DNA of 64,000 bases from an uncultured Cellvibrionales bacterium (GTDB taxonomy: Bacteria > Pseudomonadota > Gammaproteobacteria > Pseudomonadales > Dasaniaceae), in assembly GCA_913019905.1 (NCBI GenBank), contig CAJVZD010000002.1, positions 62,001 to 126,000 on the forward strand. The letters are read 5' to 3'. Positions 34,071 to 42,719 of the stretch are shown one piece after another. Below the pieces are notes generated by a model. It searched no databases. It was not told where the DNA came from and saw only the letters and a list, made by a program, of their open reading frames with translations. The position numbers were made by a program, and so were the translations under genes. Each line of letters begins with the position of its first letter. Position 1 is the first letter of the stretch.

Positions 34071-36704
34071 TCACGGCTGCGATTTAGTCTGCAACTTTGT
34101 CGAAGAAAAACTGCCGTCTGCATTTAGAATCGTACCCCAAACTTTATGACTGGCCTGATGATTAGATAAGCTAAACGATATTTTGGTACCGATACCAAGA
34201 TCAAGGTCATCGATGGATTCTAAAGCCGTCACTAAATCTTCGTTATTGAAGTTTCGACCCACCCGCTGTATCGCAGTCACAAATATGTTAGCGACGATAT
34301 AGCCCTCTAGAGAAATAAAATCGGGCTTTTCATTAGGGTAATATTGGGCGAGCGCCTCGCGATAGTTTAAAACACCGCTGGCATATGAATCATACATCGG
34401 CACAACTTGCGTTATTAAAATGCCCTGCCCTAATTCCGGGTCAAGCTCCTGAAATAACTCCGCCAGGGCCCGTGAACCGACAAAAGAAATATTGGCAATT
34501 TCACCGGTGTAACCAACCTCCCGCATTCCTTTAGTAAACGCCGCACTTGCGGCATAGGTACCGACCACAATCACCGCTTCTACCCGATCAAGTTGGTCAG
34601 ACATTTTTGTCACAGCTGCATCGACTCGAACGGTATTGCGTTCATAATTACTGGTCATTACCGATGACTGGGAAACGTCATACTCGTAAAGAGTTTCCTT
34701 GATGCTCTCTAAAGTATCCAGCCCGAAACTGTCATTTTGATAAAATACCGCAATATTTTGCGCCGCAATCTTTTTTTCGTGAACATAGTGATGAATGATT
34801 GCGGACGTTTCTTCTTCGTAACTGGCCCTGTAGTTAAAGACATATCGGTCTGGCGGATCATTACGCAATAGTGAAGCACCCGAAAAAGTGCCCAATAGTA
34901 ATAATTTGTGTTCACGCGCCTGCGGCAGAATGACTTTCGCTGTCGGTGTTCCAACATTACCAATCATCGCCATAACGGGCTTTTCACCGCTGACAAACTC
35001 TTCAATATTCTTTATCGCTTTTTGGGGTTCGTAGCCATCATTCAGGGCCGATAACAGTATCTTCCGTCCATGGATTCCCCCCTTATCATTAACTTGCCGG
35101 AAGTAACTTTCGATGCCCACACGCATCGAACGACCCAATTCTTTCGCGCCGCCACTGAAAGCTGCACTCATACCGACGGTTAGAGTCTCTGAGGTGACTC
35201 CTCTAATATCCGGCTCTCCATTTGTTAAGCTATATAAGCTGTCGACTAAGAAATAACGTGCGGGTAAATGAAACCACGCACCGGCAGACAGGATGGTGAT
35301 AAAAGCCAAACCGACCAAACTCATTTTTAAGCCCCGCCCGGCCCGCTCGTCGCTGGAGCTTGCCTGCCCCCCAGCTTCACCGCCTGCCTTTTGAGACAAG
35401 TTTTGATTGAAGCTATACTGGCTCGACGTTTGGAAACCGGAAGGTTGCGACGGGGCATTAGCCAGCCCAGCCATTGAAGTCGTTAAAAGTATGGGCTCAG
35501 CATTACCCGCTTTGGGAAGCGTTCGCGGAGAACTGGTAGCCGGCTCGACAAACTCAGAAGGGAGATTATTCTGCTCCATAAGCTCGACAATACCAAGAGC
35601 TCCGCTGGCCTCAAACTTTTGGGCGAGATTGTTTGCTTGTGTTTCGGTGAGTTGCTTGCGAATAACCACCCTTTTGCCACTCAACAGAATAGGAATCTGA
35701 GTATCCGTGATCCCAAAACTTTGTTTCAAGGAATGAGCGACGCTGGTTTTATCGGTACCGGGCTTTATCTCCCCCTGGAAGACAAATTGGTACTCATCAC
35801 CCTTCTTAGCCAGTGGTTTGATAATCGTCGAATCATCAATATTACCAGTAAAGACCAGAATATCGTGCCAAAAATCTTTCACGGTGGGGTAGCGTTTGTC
35901 GATATCAACCGCCATTGACTTGGCAATAACGGCTTGTAACTGTAAAGTTTTGGGATCTGACACATCGCTTTCATTTATCGGTTCAGGTGGCCCCTGCAGC
36001 TGCTTGTTCATAATGGCTTGAGCACTTGAACCAGAATAGGGCTTTTTCCCAGTGACCATGTAATACAGTAATGCGCCTAAGGCATAAACGTCGGTCGCAG
36101 GGCCAATTGATTGTTGGCCATTAATTTGTTCCGGAGCCAAATAACCCGGCGTTCCCATTACCATACCCAACTGCGTGTGCTTTAAATCTTCTTCCCCCAG
36201 AGGCTTACTAATCCCAAAATCCAGTACCTTGGCAATGGTCTCATCGCCTGAAAGCTGCGAAACCATTATATTTTGTGGTTTTAGATCGCGGTGAACGAAG
36301 TTCAGTTGATGGGCGGCGTGAACGCCCGCTATGACTTGCTCCATCAGCCATATGACATTCGCCAGGGAAAAGCTACCATCACTAACCACGAGTTCCTCAA
36401 TATTTTTGCCGCCGAGAAACTCCATGGCTAAAAAAACGACACCCTCTTCACTGCGACCAAAATCAATTACACTAACAACGTTGGGGTGATTGATTTGACT
36501 GTTAATTCGCGCTTCGCGAAGAAACAACTGAATAAAATCTTCGTCATTAAACTCAGGTTGCAAGACCTTCAGCACAATCGGCCGGGCCAAACTTAACTGT
36601 TCGGCGACATAGACCTGGCCCATGCCGCCATCGGCCAATAACCGATCGATTCGATAGGTATTGTTAAAAACATGCCCAATTAGAGAATTTTCTTCGCCGT
36701 CCAT
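34071..36704 (-). CDS. Transmembrane Ser/Thr kinase fused to LivK-like receptor
   Basis: An 877-residue single-span receptor kinase. Residues 17-275 are a complete Hanks-type kinase: G-loop ADGGMG, Lys46, Glu64, HRDLKPQN (138-145), DFG (162-164) and APEQ. About 305-375 is a small module (FQGEIKPG, LLSGKRVVIRK) that I recognise from other bacterial membrane proteins but cannot name. A low-complexity Ser/Gly/Gln linker precedes one membrane helix at about 457-475. From about 505 to the end is a type I periplasmic ligand-binding domain like branched-chain amino acid receptors (VGMSAAFSGGAKELGRSM, then GKILL-like and NIAVFYQNDSFG strands). The orientation places the kinase inside and the receptor in the periplasm. 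No transporter is adjacent. Monocistronic; the ribosome site is weak. Confidence 0.9.
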   Translation of the reverse strand: MDGEENSLIGHVFNNTYRIDRLLADGGMGQVYVAEQLSLARPIVLKVLQPEFNDEDFIQLFLREARINSQINHPNVVSVIDFGRSEEGVVFLAMEFLGGKNIEELVVSDGSFSLANVIWLMEQVIAGVHAAHQLNFVHRDLKPQNIMVSQLSGDETIAKVLDFGISKPLGEEDLKHTQLGMVMGTPGYLAPEQINGQQSIGPATDVYALGALLYYMVTGKKPYSGSSAQAIMNKQLQGPPEPINESDVSDPKTLQLQAVIAKSMAVDIDKRYPTVKDFWHDILVFTGNIDDSTIIKPLAKKGDEYQFVFQGEIKPGTDKTSVAHSLKQSFGITDTQIPILLSGKRVVIRKQLTETQANNLAQKFEASGALGIVELMEQNNLPSEFVEPATSSPRTLPKAGNAEPILLTTSMAGLANAPSQPSGFQTSSQYSFNQNLSQKAGGEAGGQASSSDERAGRGLKMSLVGLAFITILSAGAWFHLPARYFLVDSLYSLTNGEPDIRGVTSETLTVGMSAAFSGGAKELGRSMRVGIESYFRQVNDKGGIHGRKILLSALNDGYEPQKAIKNIEEFVSGEKPVMAMIGNVGTPTAKVILPQAREHKLLLLGTFSGASLLRNDPPDRYVFNYRASYEEETSAIIHHYVHEKKIAAQNIAVFYQNDSFGLDTLESIKETLYEYDVSQSSVMTSNYERNTVRVDAAVTKMSDQLDRVEAVIVVGTYAASAAFTKGMREVGYTGEIANISFVGSRALAELFQELDPELGQGILITQVVPMYDSYASGVLNYREALAQYYPNEKPDFISLEGYIVANIFVTAIQRVGRNFNNEDLVTALESIDDLDLGIGTKISFSLSNHQASHKVWGTILNADGSFSSTKLQTKSQP

Positions 36705-36930
36705 TGTTATATTTTGTTCCCATTTTACGTCTATTTTTATGGCAGAATTTTCGCTTACAGTATGGCAGAAAGCAAAGAAGCTGTATCAGTATAAATCCAT
36801 TGAAAATCCAAACCGGTAATGGGTCATATTAATCATCAATCTTAAAGTAATAATATCCAATGTCTTTTATGGCCTGCAAACACTAAACTGCAATGGCTAA
36901 ATCAATAACATCCGTGCAAAGGAACCCACA

Positions 36931-37464
36931 GTGGCTCTAAAACCAACCATTTTTAAATTCACAATAAATCTCTCCGACCTGAATAAGGATCTGTATACGA
37001 CACTTAACCTCACGGTCGCACAGCACCCCTCGGAAAAAACCGAACGCATGATGACGAGGATTCTGTGCTACTGCCTTAACGCCCAGGAAGGCTTAAGCTT
37101 TACCAAGGGTTTGTCTGCGATCGATGAGCCGGATATTTGGTCAAAATCACTCGATGATCAGTTGGAACTATGGATCGATACTGGCGAGCCAGCATTCGAT
37201 CGCATCAAGAAGGCGTCACGCCTCACAAAAAACGTCTTCGTCTATAGCTTCAATAGTAAATCGGACGTCTGGTGGAGCCAGGAAAAAGACAAGTTTGCAA
37301 AACTACCCGTATCTGTTTTTCAATTTCCTTGGGACGAAATACAAAAATTGGCAACGCTGGTCACTCGAACCATGGACCTCAGTGTCACGATTTCCGGCAA
37401 TACGCTCTATATCGCTGTTCAACAAGAGGCATTGGAAGTTAACTGGACTGTCTTACAAGAGTGA
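36931..37464 (+). CDS. yaeQ: YaeQ family protein
   Basis: A 177-residue YaeQ homologue, of the PD-(D/E)xK nuclease fold. Family features are the N-terminal KPTIFKFTINLSDL, HPSEKTERMMTRILCY, and the central EPDIWSKSLDDQLELWIDTGEP. Family members relate to RfaH suppression by overexpression in E. coli; a molecular activity is not established. It starts at GTG, with AAGGA 7 nt upstream. It is divergent from the kinase-receptor gene. Confidence 0.9.
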   Translation: MALKPTIFKFTINLSDLNKDLYTTLNLTVAQHPSEKTERMMTRILCYCLNAQEGLSFTKGLSAIDEPDIWSKSLDDQLELWIDTGEPAFDRIKKASRLTKNVFVYSFNSKSDVWWSQEKDKFAKLPVSVFQFPWDEIQKLATLVTRTMDLSVTISGNTLYIAVQQEALEVNWTVLQE

Positions 37465-37612
37465 AACGGACATAAGAACGGCACCGAGGCCGCAAACTGC
37501 TATAATTCGTATCCGTATTAAAACCGTAGTTAGAGTGCTTTTCACCGCGGTGTTACCGGAAAACTTTATAATCTACAAAACAATAATAAGAGCAAGAAGG
37601 TAACCATCGAGA

Positions 37613-38605
37613 ATGCCTGAATTAATTCCAGTATACCGAATATGGATGTTGCGACTCATTTTACCCGGTCGCTTCGGCAAGCCAATGACCGGTTTGCTGA
37701 TCTTCGCTGTATTGTGGCCGTTTCTCACTTTTATCAGTGGTGACATCAGCCTATATCTGAAACTGTTTCTAGTCGCAACCTGCTCATATATTGTTCCGGT
37801 ATTTGGCCATATTATTGATCGCACGCTGTCAGCATTTGACGAAATCACACCGATGCTTGACGGCACTGAGGCGGAAATAGCGACCTGGCGTCGCCAATTC
37901 ACTCACCGCGATGCGCGCTGGTTGCTCCTCGTCTCAACTGCCGCCATCGTGCTGTGGTTTTGCCATATTAGCTTGTTAGAATGGTCCTACGGGAGAAGCA
38001 TACGGGACATATTTCATACTCAGCAATACACCGGAACCTTCGCTGCACTTCTGGTCTGGACCGCGATGATAACTGCAAATTCCACACTTATAGCCAACGC
38101 CATTCTACTAGCGGATCTCGGCAGAAATCTAAAACTCGACTTATTGCGCGGATCAACTCAGGTGACGCTAGCCAAAGTCGCCGTCATGTCGACATTCTCT
38201 ATCGTCGGCACGCAAGCGCTTTATGTATTACTTGTATTAGATTCCGACTCCAACTGGGTAACGTTTGCACCGGGTTTCGCGATTACAGTTATTCCAATGT
38301 TTGCACTATTTCTTATTCCAGTTTGGCCGATGCACCAACGCTTAAAAGAGGCGAAACAGAACGAATTAAGCGCTATTGATAAACAATTAGCACTGTTAAG
38401 GCCGGATCCCATAATAGATTTAGGCGCTGAGAATAAACTCGACCAATTGAATCGTTTACTCACCTACAGACGGGAAATTCGCCAGACGTCCGAGTGGCCT
38501 TTCGACGTTCCCGCGCTCGCCAGACTGGGACTTTATTTGATATTGCCACCGCTCACCTGGGTGGGAGCAGCTCTGATAGAAAATGTTGTAGACAGTCTGG
38601 TTTGA
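37613..38605 (+). CDS. Membrane protein of unknown function
   Basis: A 330-residue protein I do not recognise. It has about six hydrophobic segments (near 25-45, 48-68, 100-120, 142-165, 188-208 and 215-240), a soluble charged stretch at about 240-300 that is likely coiled-coil (KEAKQNELSAIDKQLALL), and a last hydrophobic segment at 305-325. The pattern suggests an inner-membrane protein with a cytoplasmic helical arm. GAAGG lies upstream. It follows yaeQ by 148 nt on the same strand, without overlap. No motif suggests transport or enzyme function. Confidence 0.7.
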   Translation: MPELIPVYRIWMLRLILPGRFGKPMTGLLIFAVLWPFLTFISGDISLYLKLFLVATCSYIVPVFGHIIDRTLSAFDEITPMLDGTEAEIATWRRQFTHRDARWLLLVSTAAIVLWFCHISLLEWSYGRSIRDIFHTQQYTGTFAALLVWTAMITANSTLIANAILLADLGRNLKLDLLRGSTQVTLAKVAVMSTFSIVGTQALYVLLVLDSDSNWVTFAPGFAITVIPMFALFLIPVWPMHQRLKEAKQNELSAIDKQLALLRPDPIIDLGAENKLDQLNRLLTYRREIRQTSEWPFDVPALARLGLYLILPPLTWVGAALIENVVDSLV

Positions 38606-38731
38606 AGCCGCTGCGCGAATCTGAGAGATCATCAGCTTCTAAAATTAATCTCTCAACATTAGTTTCTCAAAATTGATCTTCGGAAAAAACAGCCGGGGTT
38701 ATTTTCTGTGGAATACTTACTAATCTTAAGT

Positions 38732-39829
38732 TCATGCGATTTCATACTGCTGATTGTTATTCAAGCCATTTTTTCCATGTTCAAGTTCCGAACATTGGTA
38801 TGCCTTAAATCCTGCTTGTCTCAATAGATACGTAGCGAGTTCAGACCGGCTGTCGTTGGCTGGAGTCACAACATAAAGCATAGACTGTTTCATGTTGGTT
38901 AACCGATTTCTTAAAGCACTTATCGGTATATTATTACTACCTTCTTTGTGGTCGGCGCGAAACTCAATGGGTAACCGTACATCAATTATTTGCAGTTCAT
39001 CGGAAGAAACATAAATGTCAGGCGTCAAATGGGTAACCAAATGACGCTTAATGAGGGAATTAAATGCGTTTCTATCTAATCTGCACAATACACCGTCAGT
39101 TTGCATCGTTACGGACGCATTACGGATTGTATCGGCAACTAAGGCTTCATCACCGAAATAGTTTCCGGCCAGCAGTTCGAATACCTCGCCTTTGTACGGT
39201 CCGCGCGGCTCTGTTTCGACCTGCGCAACGCCTTGTTTTATAACGTAGAAGTAATCGCCGACACTGTGATTTTTTACAATCATCTCTCCGCTTCGTACTT
39301 CTATTTCCTCGAGTTGAGAGAGTAGCTGATGGATAACGGAACTCGGTAAGTTAGCGGCTAATGGTGACTTAACAAACGCACTGTCCCAATCTTCCTGATA
39401 ACTGTCGTCAATTTTTTCCTCAGACTCAAAGGACAGCTCATTGCCGCTCAAACGATAAATATTATCGTCCTGGCTCGAGGCAAGGTATTGATCTAGTTTT
39501 TCGTTATTAACGACAAGAACAATGCAATTTTCTACAGCTTTTATGCTGCCACGATCTTCCAGTAAACTCTCGAGCGAATGTCGACATTGAATGCAGTTGT
39601 GATCTAAATTTAAACGATGTTCGAAAGACTGCCTCACCTCGATTTCGCCCTCGACTAGAAAATGGATATTGTTCGATCCTTTTAACTTCCGAACGATCGA
39701 CTCACCCCGATCTATTGACACGAGCTCCAGCGTAGACATGAATTGCTGCCGATGCATATCAGAGACCTGATTGAGCGGACTAAATTGCGCAACATATTTT
39801 ATGAGCGCGCTGTTCGAATGTCTTGGCAT
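38732..39829 (-). CDS. Tandem cyclic-nucleotide-binding protein with inactive rhodanese
   Basis: A 365-residue protein: first cNMP-binding-like domain about 17-125, second about 140-265, rhodanese domain about 275-345. The first barrel is degenerate, with a CxxC (CIQC) in it. The second retains LLAGNYFGDEALVADTIRNASV, the phosphate-binding cassette region with an Arg. The rhodanese domain has DVRLPIEF, but at the active-site loop the cysteine is replaced by threonine (VVTPANDSRS), so sulfur transfer is unlikely. AGAGG precedes the ATG at 6 nt. It has no DNA-binding domain, so it is not a CRP-type regulator. A scaffold or sensor role is inferred. Single gene. Confidence 0.85.
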   Translation of the reverse strand: MPRHSNSALIKYVAQFSPLNQVSDMHRQQFMSTLELVSIDRGESIVRKLKGSNNIHFLVEGEIEVRQSFEHRLNLDHNCIQCRHSLESLLEDRGSIKAVENCIVLVVNNEKLDQYLASSQDDNIYRLSGNELSFESEEKIDDSYQEDWDSAFVKSPLAANLPSSVIHQLLSQLEEIEVRSGEMIVKNHSVGDYFYVIKQGVAQVETEPRGPYKGEVFELLAGNYFGDEALVADTIRNASVTMQTDGVLCRLDRNAFNSLIKRHLVTHLTPDIYVSSDELQIIDVRLPIEFRADHKEGSNNIPISALRNRLTNMKQSMLYVVTPANDSRSELATYLLRQAGFKAYQCSELEHGKNGLNNNQQYEIA

Positions 39830-40530
39830 GATAAACCTCTGGGTTAAGCCAACTTTATAGCAGAAAGTTATAGGGTTGATGCAGTGATTTTACTCCGACT
39901 AAACATAATTGACCGTGCATACTCCACAAAAAGACTGTCGACTCAATCTCATTTGTTGAACTGGCGATATTCTTCGCAGAGAAATATTAGAAACATGCCA
40001 TCCAAATATGTCGACAAAAGTTAGTAATGCCTGATCGCATTCAATTCCGGAGCCCTTTGAGATAGATAGATCACGAACGGTTGTGAAGCCAATGTCCTTC
40101 AAAATTAAGATTGCAGTAGTAAAAATTCATTCCTTCTAACCCAACCCAGATTCCATTAGTTGCGGGCCTAAAGTCGGTGCATTCTTCGTTCGTCCCATGG
40201 ATAATTCACTCCCGCAGCACCACCAGTAAACAGGCGCTCTTAGCGGGGAATCGGACGATATTGTGATTACGTCAATGTTAAAATATGTTAATGCAATGTC
40301 GTAACGTTGAGGTTTGCTAGAGAGCAAATGAGTGGTAGATTGTGTCATCGCGGTGACAGAAATCGCCGACTTTTCAAAAATTGCATGAACAGTAATATCA
40401 TCATAATAATAATATTTTAGGTCCGCTGATTCGACCTCTGAATGGCTAGGAAAAACTGAGCTCCACCAATCAGTTCTGAGTTCAATCAACCAGCTTCGAG
40501 TTCAATCAAATAGCGGCTACCGGAGAAACC
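39830..40530. other. Gene-poor region, 701 bp
   Basis: Two open minus-strand frames exist (39899-40102, 67 codons; 40136-40489, 117 codons). Neither has a recognisable domain, and their composition (rich in Ser, Tyr and Trp without pattern) argues against strong coding. A 12-bp direct repeat at 40478-40509 sits close to the next gene. The region could be a decayed gene or a long regulatory leader for the operon that starts at 40531. Confidence 0.45.
40478..40509 (+). repeat. Direct repeat GAGTTCAATCAA x2 upstream of operon
   Basis: Exact 12-bp copies at 40478-40489 and 40498-40509, period 20 bp (about two helical turns), ending 21 nt before the ATG of the LysM-like gene. An operator for a tandem-binding activator or repressor is possible; no regulator gene is adjacent. 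Confidence 0.55.
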
Positions 40531-40761
40531 ATGACTTTGTCTACGACTCGAAAATCTTTGTTTCCAAATGACGGCGATGACTGGCAATCAATCGCAGCGC
40601 GAGAGCTTTCAGAATTAGGGCACGACGATGCTGTAAGTCAACTACAAAGCTGGAACCTGCATGTATTTATGCGTCCTTCGGTGGCGCCAGGATCCGCTCA
40701 TGAACACAATCCTATTATGCCCAGCGACGTCATTTTTCTTGAACCCCCGTTAAAAACATAA
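40531..40761 (+). CDS. LysM-like mini-protein, operon leader gene
   Basis: A 76-residue protein without signal peptide. Its pattern GDDWQSIAARE, then L-x-S-W-N-L, then IMPSDVIFLEPP, matches a single LysM fold (GD-x-W-x-I-A ... L-x-x-W-N ... I-x-P-x-D-x-I). GGAG lies 5 nt before the ATG, so translation is likely. Only 5 nt separate it from the next small gene, and the downstream genes are metabolic. LysM domains bind N-acetylglucosamine polymers or act as protein modules; a cytoplasmic stand-alone copy is unusual. Function not known. Confidence 0.65.
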   Translation: MTLSTTRKSLFPNDGDDWQSIAARELSELGHDDAVSQLQSWNLHVFMRPSVAPGSAHEHNPIMPSDVIFLEPPLKT

Positions 40762-40766
40762 AGAAC

Positions 40767-40997
40767 GTGGCTACTATCACCAGCGCACGAGTTGCAGCCG
40801 CGCACGAGGGTTCAGCGGAACTCATTGTTGCCATCCTATATAGCAATGGTGGGATCAGCGAAATTGCACTCGACGACCTAGCGACTGAAAAGTTAATGCA
40901 AAGTTGCAATGCCACTTCACTTGATGGCCTCAACGGTCACAGCTGGAAGAAAGTACAGGCCGCCCTGAGTGCATCATATAACCGATACAATAAATGA
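40767..40997 (+). CDS. Small protein of unknown function, 76 aa
   Basis: A compact, acidic, soluble 76-residue protein that I do not recognise: AHEGSAELIVAILYSNGG, then ALDDLATEKLMQ and a C-terminal HSWKKVQAALSASYNRY. The alternating pattern suggests a small alpha/beta fold. It starts with GTG 5 nt after the previous stop and its TGA overlaps the ATG of the amidohydrolase by 4 nt, so it is translated as part of the operon. It could be an accessory subunit or stability factor for the next enzyme. Confidence 0.6.
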   Translation: MATITSARVAAAHEGSAELIVAILYSNGGISEIALDDLATEKLMQSCNATSLDGLNGHSWKKVQAALSASYNRYNK

Positions 40998-42688
40998 GTA
41001 GTGCATCTATGTTTGATTTACTAATTAAAAACGGTCGAATCGTCGACGGCTCGGGATTACCGGCATTCAACAGCGACATTGCCATTAAAGATGGGCGCAT
41101 TTCCCGCATAGGCAAAATAGATGCGGACGCCACACAAATTGTTGATGCAAACGGCAAGATAGTCACGCCGGGGTTTATTGATCCGCACACACATTTCGAC
41201 GCGCAGTTGTTATGGGACGGGTATGCAAAACCTAGTATCGAACATGGTATAACCACAATAGTACCCGGCAATTGTTCACTATCACTCGCACCGCTAAAGG
41301 CCGAACATCGTGAAAAACTCGTCGGCATGTTTAATCAAATAGAAGAAATGCCTATTGCCGCATTTGAGCAAGGGGTTGAGTGGAACTGGGAGTCTTTCGA
41401 CGAATTCGTAAAACGCATTAAATCTGAGCTCAGCATTAATGTCGCGCCCTTGGTCGGACACAGCGCATTACGTTTATGGGTAATGGGCGACGCGGCAAAT
41501 CAACGTATTGCAACTGGCTCCGAGATTGAAGAAATGCAAACGCTTTTACGGGAGTGCTTACAAGCGGGTGCTGTCGGTATGTCGACAAGCTTCGTCGATT
41601 TCGATGAAAAAATGCAACCGGTACCGTGTCGCTATGCAAACACGGCAGAGTTAAATGCATTATGTACAGTACTAGGAGAATTTGGCCGTATATTGCAGAT
41701 TGTTAACGAATTTTTTGATGCGGATTTGACGGTTGCTCGCATAGACCAATTGGCTGAGATTTCTCTGGCACATAATATCACCACGACATTCTCACCGCTT
41801 TTCGTTAATAGTGATAATTTTGACGACGTCGATAAAGTGATCGCACGGGTAGAAGAACAGTTTGGCCGCGGTGCTAGAGTGTGGCCGCAAGTTCAGACCC
41901 GCCCCATCGACATCAGTTTTTGCTTCGAATCCCCCAGTTTGTTATTTATTCGGCTACCAAGCTGGTACGGCATCATTCGCTTCGGCAGTCGAGAGGATAT
42001 TATCGCTGCGTTTAGCGATAAAGAGATGCGCAAAAAACTCACGGCGGAAGCAGCAGGTATGTCGAGCGTGTGGGAAAACCTAATATTACGACAAGTTAAG
42101 CACGAAAAGAATAAGGGCCTGGTAGGGAAGAATTTAATCGAAATCGCTCAACTGCGAAATAGTACCGCTATCGACGTAATGATTGATATCTCACTGGAGG
42201 AAGATTTACAGGCACATTTTCTATCTGCCAATATGGGACACAATGACGTAAAGAAAGTGGGCGAACTCTTGGCACACCCCAATGTTCTTATTGGCGCTAG
42301 TGATGGCGGCGCACACATTTTGTCATTTGCTACTTTCGGCGATACCGGTCATCTATTCAGCCAGTTTGTCCGCGAAACAGGGCTGTTAAGTCTGGAGCAA
42401 GCCGTTAAAAAGATCACACTGGATACGGCCACTATTTGGGGCATTCCAGAAAGAGGTTTATTGAAAACTAACTATATTGCGGACATCACCATTTTTGATG
42501 AAGCCACTATAGACAGAGGACCGGAATATTTCGTTCAAGATGTACCCGGCGATGGACACCGTTATGTTCGCGACGCTGAAGGTGTTGACACGGTCATCAT
42601 CGGCGGAGCGATAAGCTACCAACAAGCTAGCGGTTATACGGATGCGCAACGTGGCGAAGTCTTGCCGGGGTCACAACCCCTCCAATAA
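40994..42688 (+). CDS. N-acyl-D-amino-acid deacylase-like amidohydrolase
   Basis: A 564-residue metal-dependent amidohydrolase of the D-aminoacylase branch. It has the small N-terminal beta domain (DLLIKNGRIVDGSG), the metal motif H65-x-H67-x-D69 (DPHTHFD), GNCS with Cys94 (the bridging Zn ligand in D-aminoacylases), GHSALR, and SDGGAH with the catalytic Asp. Members hydrolyse N-acyl-D-amino acids, but many relatives in catabolic clusters act on other amide or ring substrates. It overlaps the 76-residue gene by 4 nt and is followed at 31 nt by an epoxide-hydrolase-like gene. Substrate unknown. Confidence 0.85.
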   Translation: MSSASMFDLLIKNGRIVDGSGLPAFNSDIAIKDGRISRIGKIDADATQIVDANGKIVTPGFIDPHTHFDAQLLWDGYAKPSIEHGITTIVPGNCSLSLAPLKAEHREKLVGMFNQIEEMPIAAFEQGVEWNWESFDEFVKRIKSELSINVAPLVGHSALRLWVMGDAANQRIATGSEIEEMQTLLRECLQAGAVGMSTSFVDFDEKMQPVPCRYANTAELNALCTVLGEFGRILQIVNEFFDADLTVARIDQLAEISLAHNITTTFSPLFVNSDNFDDVDKVIARVEEQFGRGARVWPQVQTRPIDISFCFESPSLLFIRLPSWYGIIRFGSREDIIAAFSDKEMRKKLTAEAAGMSSVWENLILRQVKHEKNKGLVGKNLIEIAQLRNSTAIDVMIDISLEEDLQAHFLSANMGHNDVKKVGELLAHPNVLIGASDGGAHILSFATFGDTGHLFSQFVRETGLLSLEQAVKKITLDTATIWGIPERGLLKTNYIADITIFDEATIDRGPEYFVQDVPGDGHRYVRDAEGVDTVIIGGAISYQQASGYTDAQRGEVLPGSQPLQ

Positions 42689-42719
42689 GTCGCCCGACAA
42701 AAAAAGGAAAGATTGTCTC

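Noticed and set aside
37124-37603. 159-codon plus-strand ORF overlapping yaeQ
   Set aside because: Different frame inside yaeQ; rich in Arg/Ser and without family pattern.
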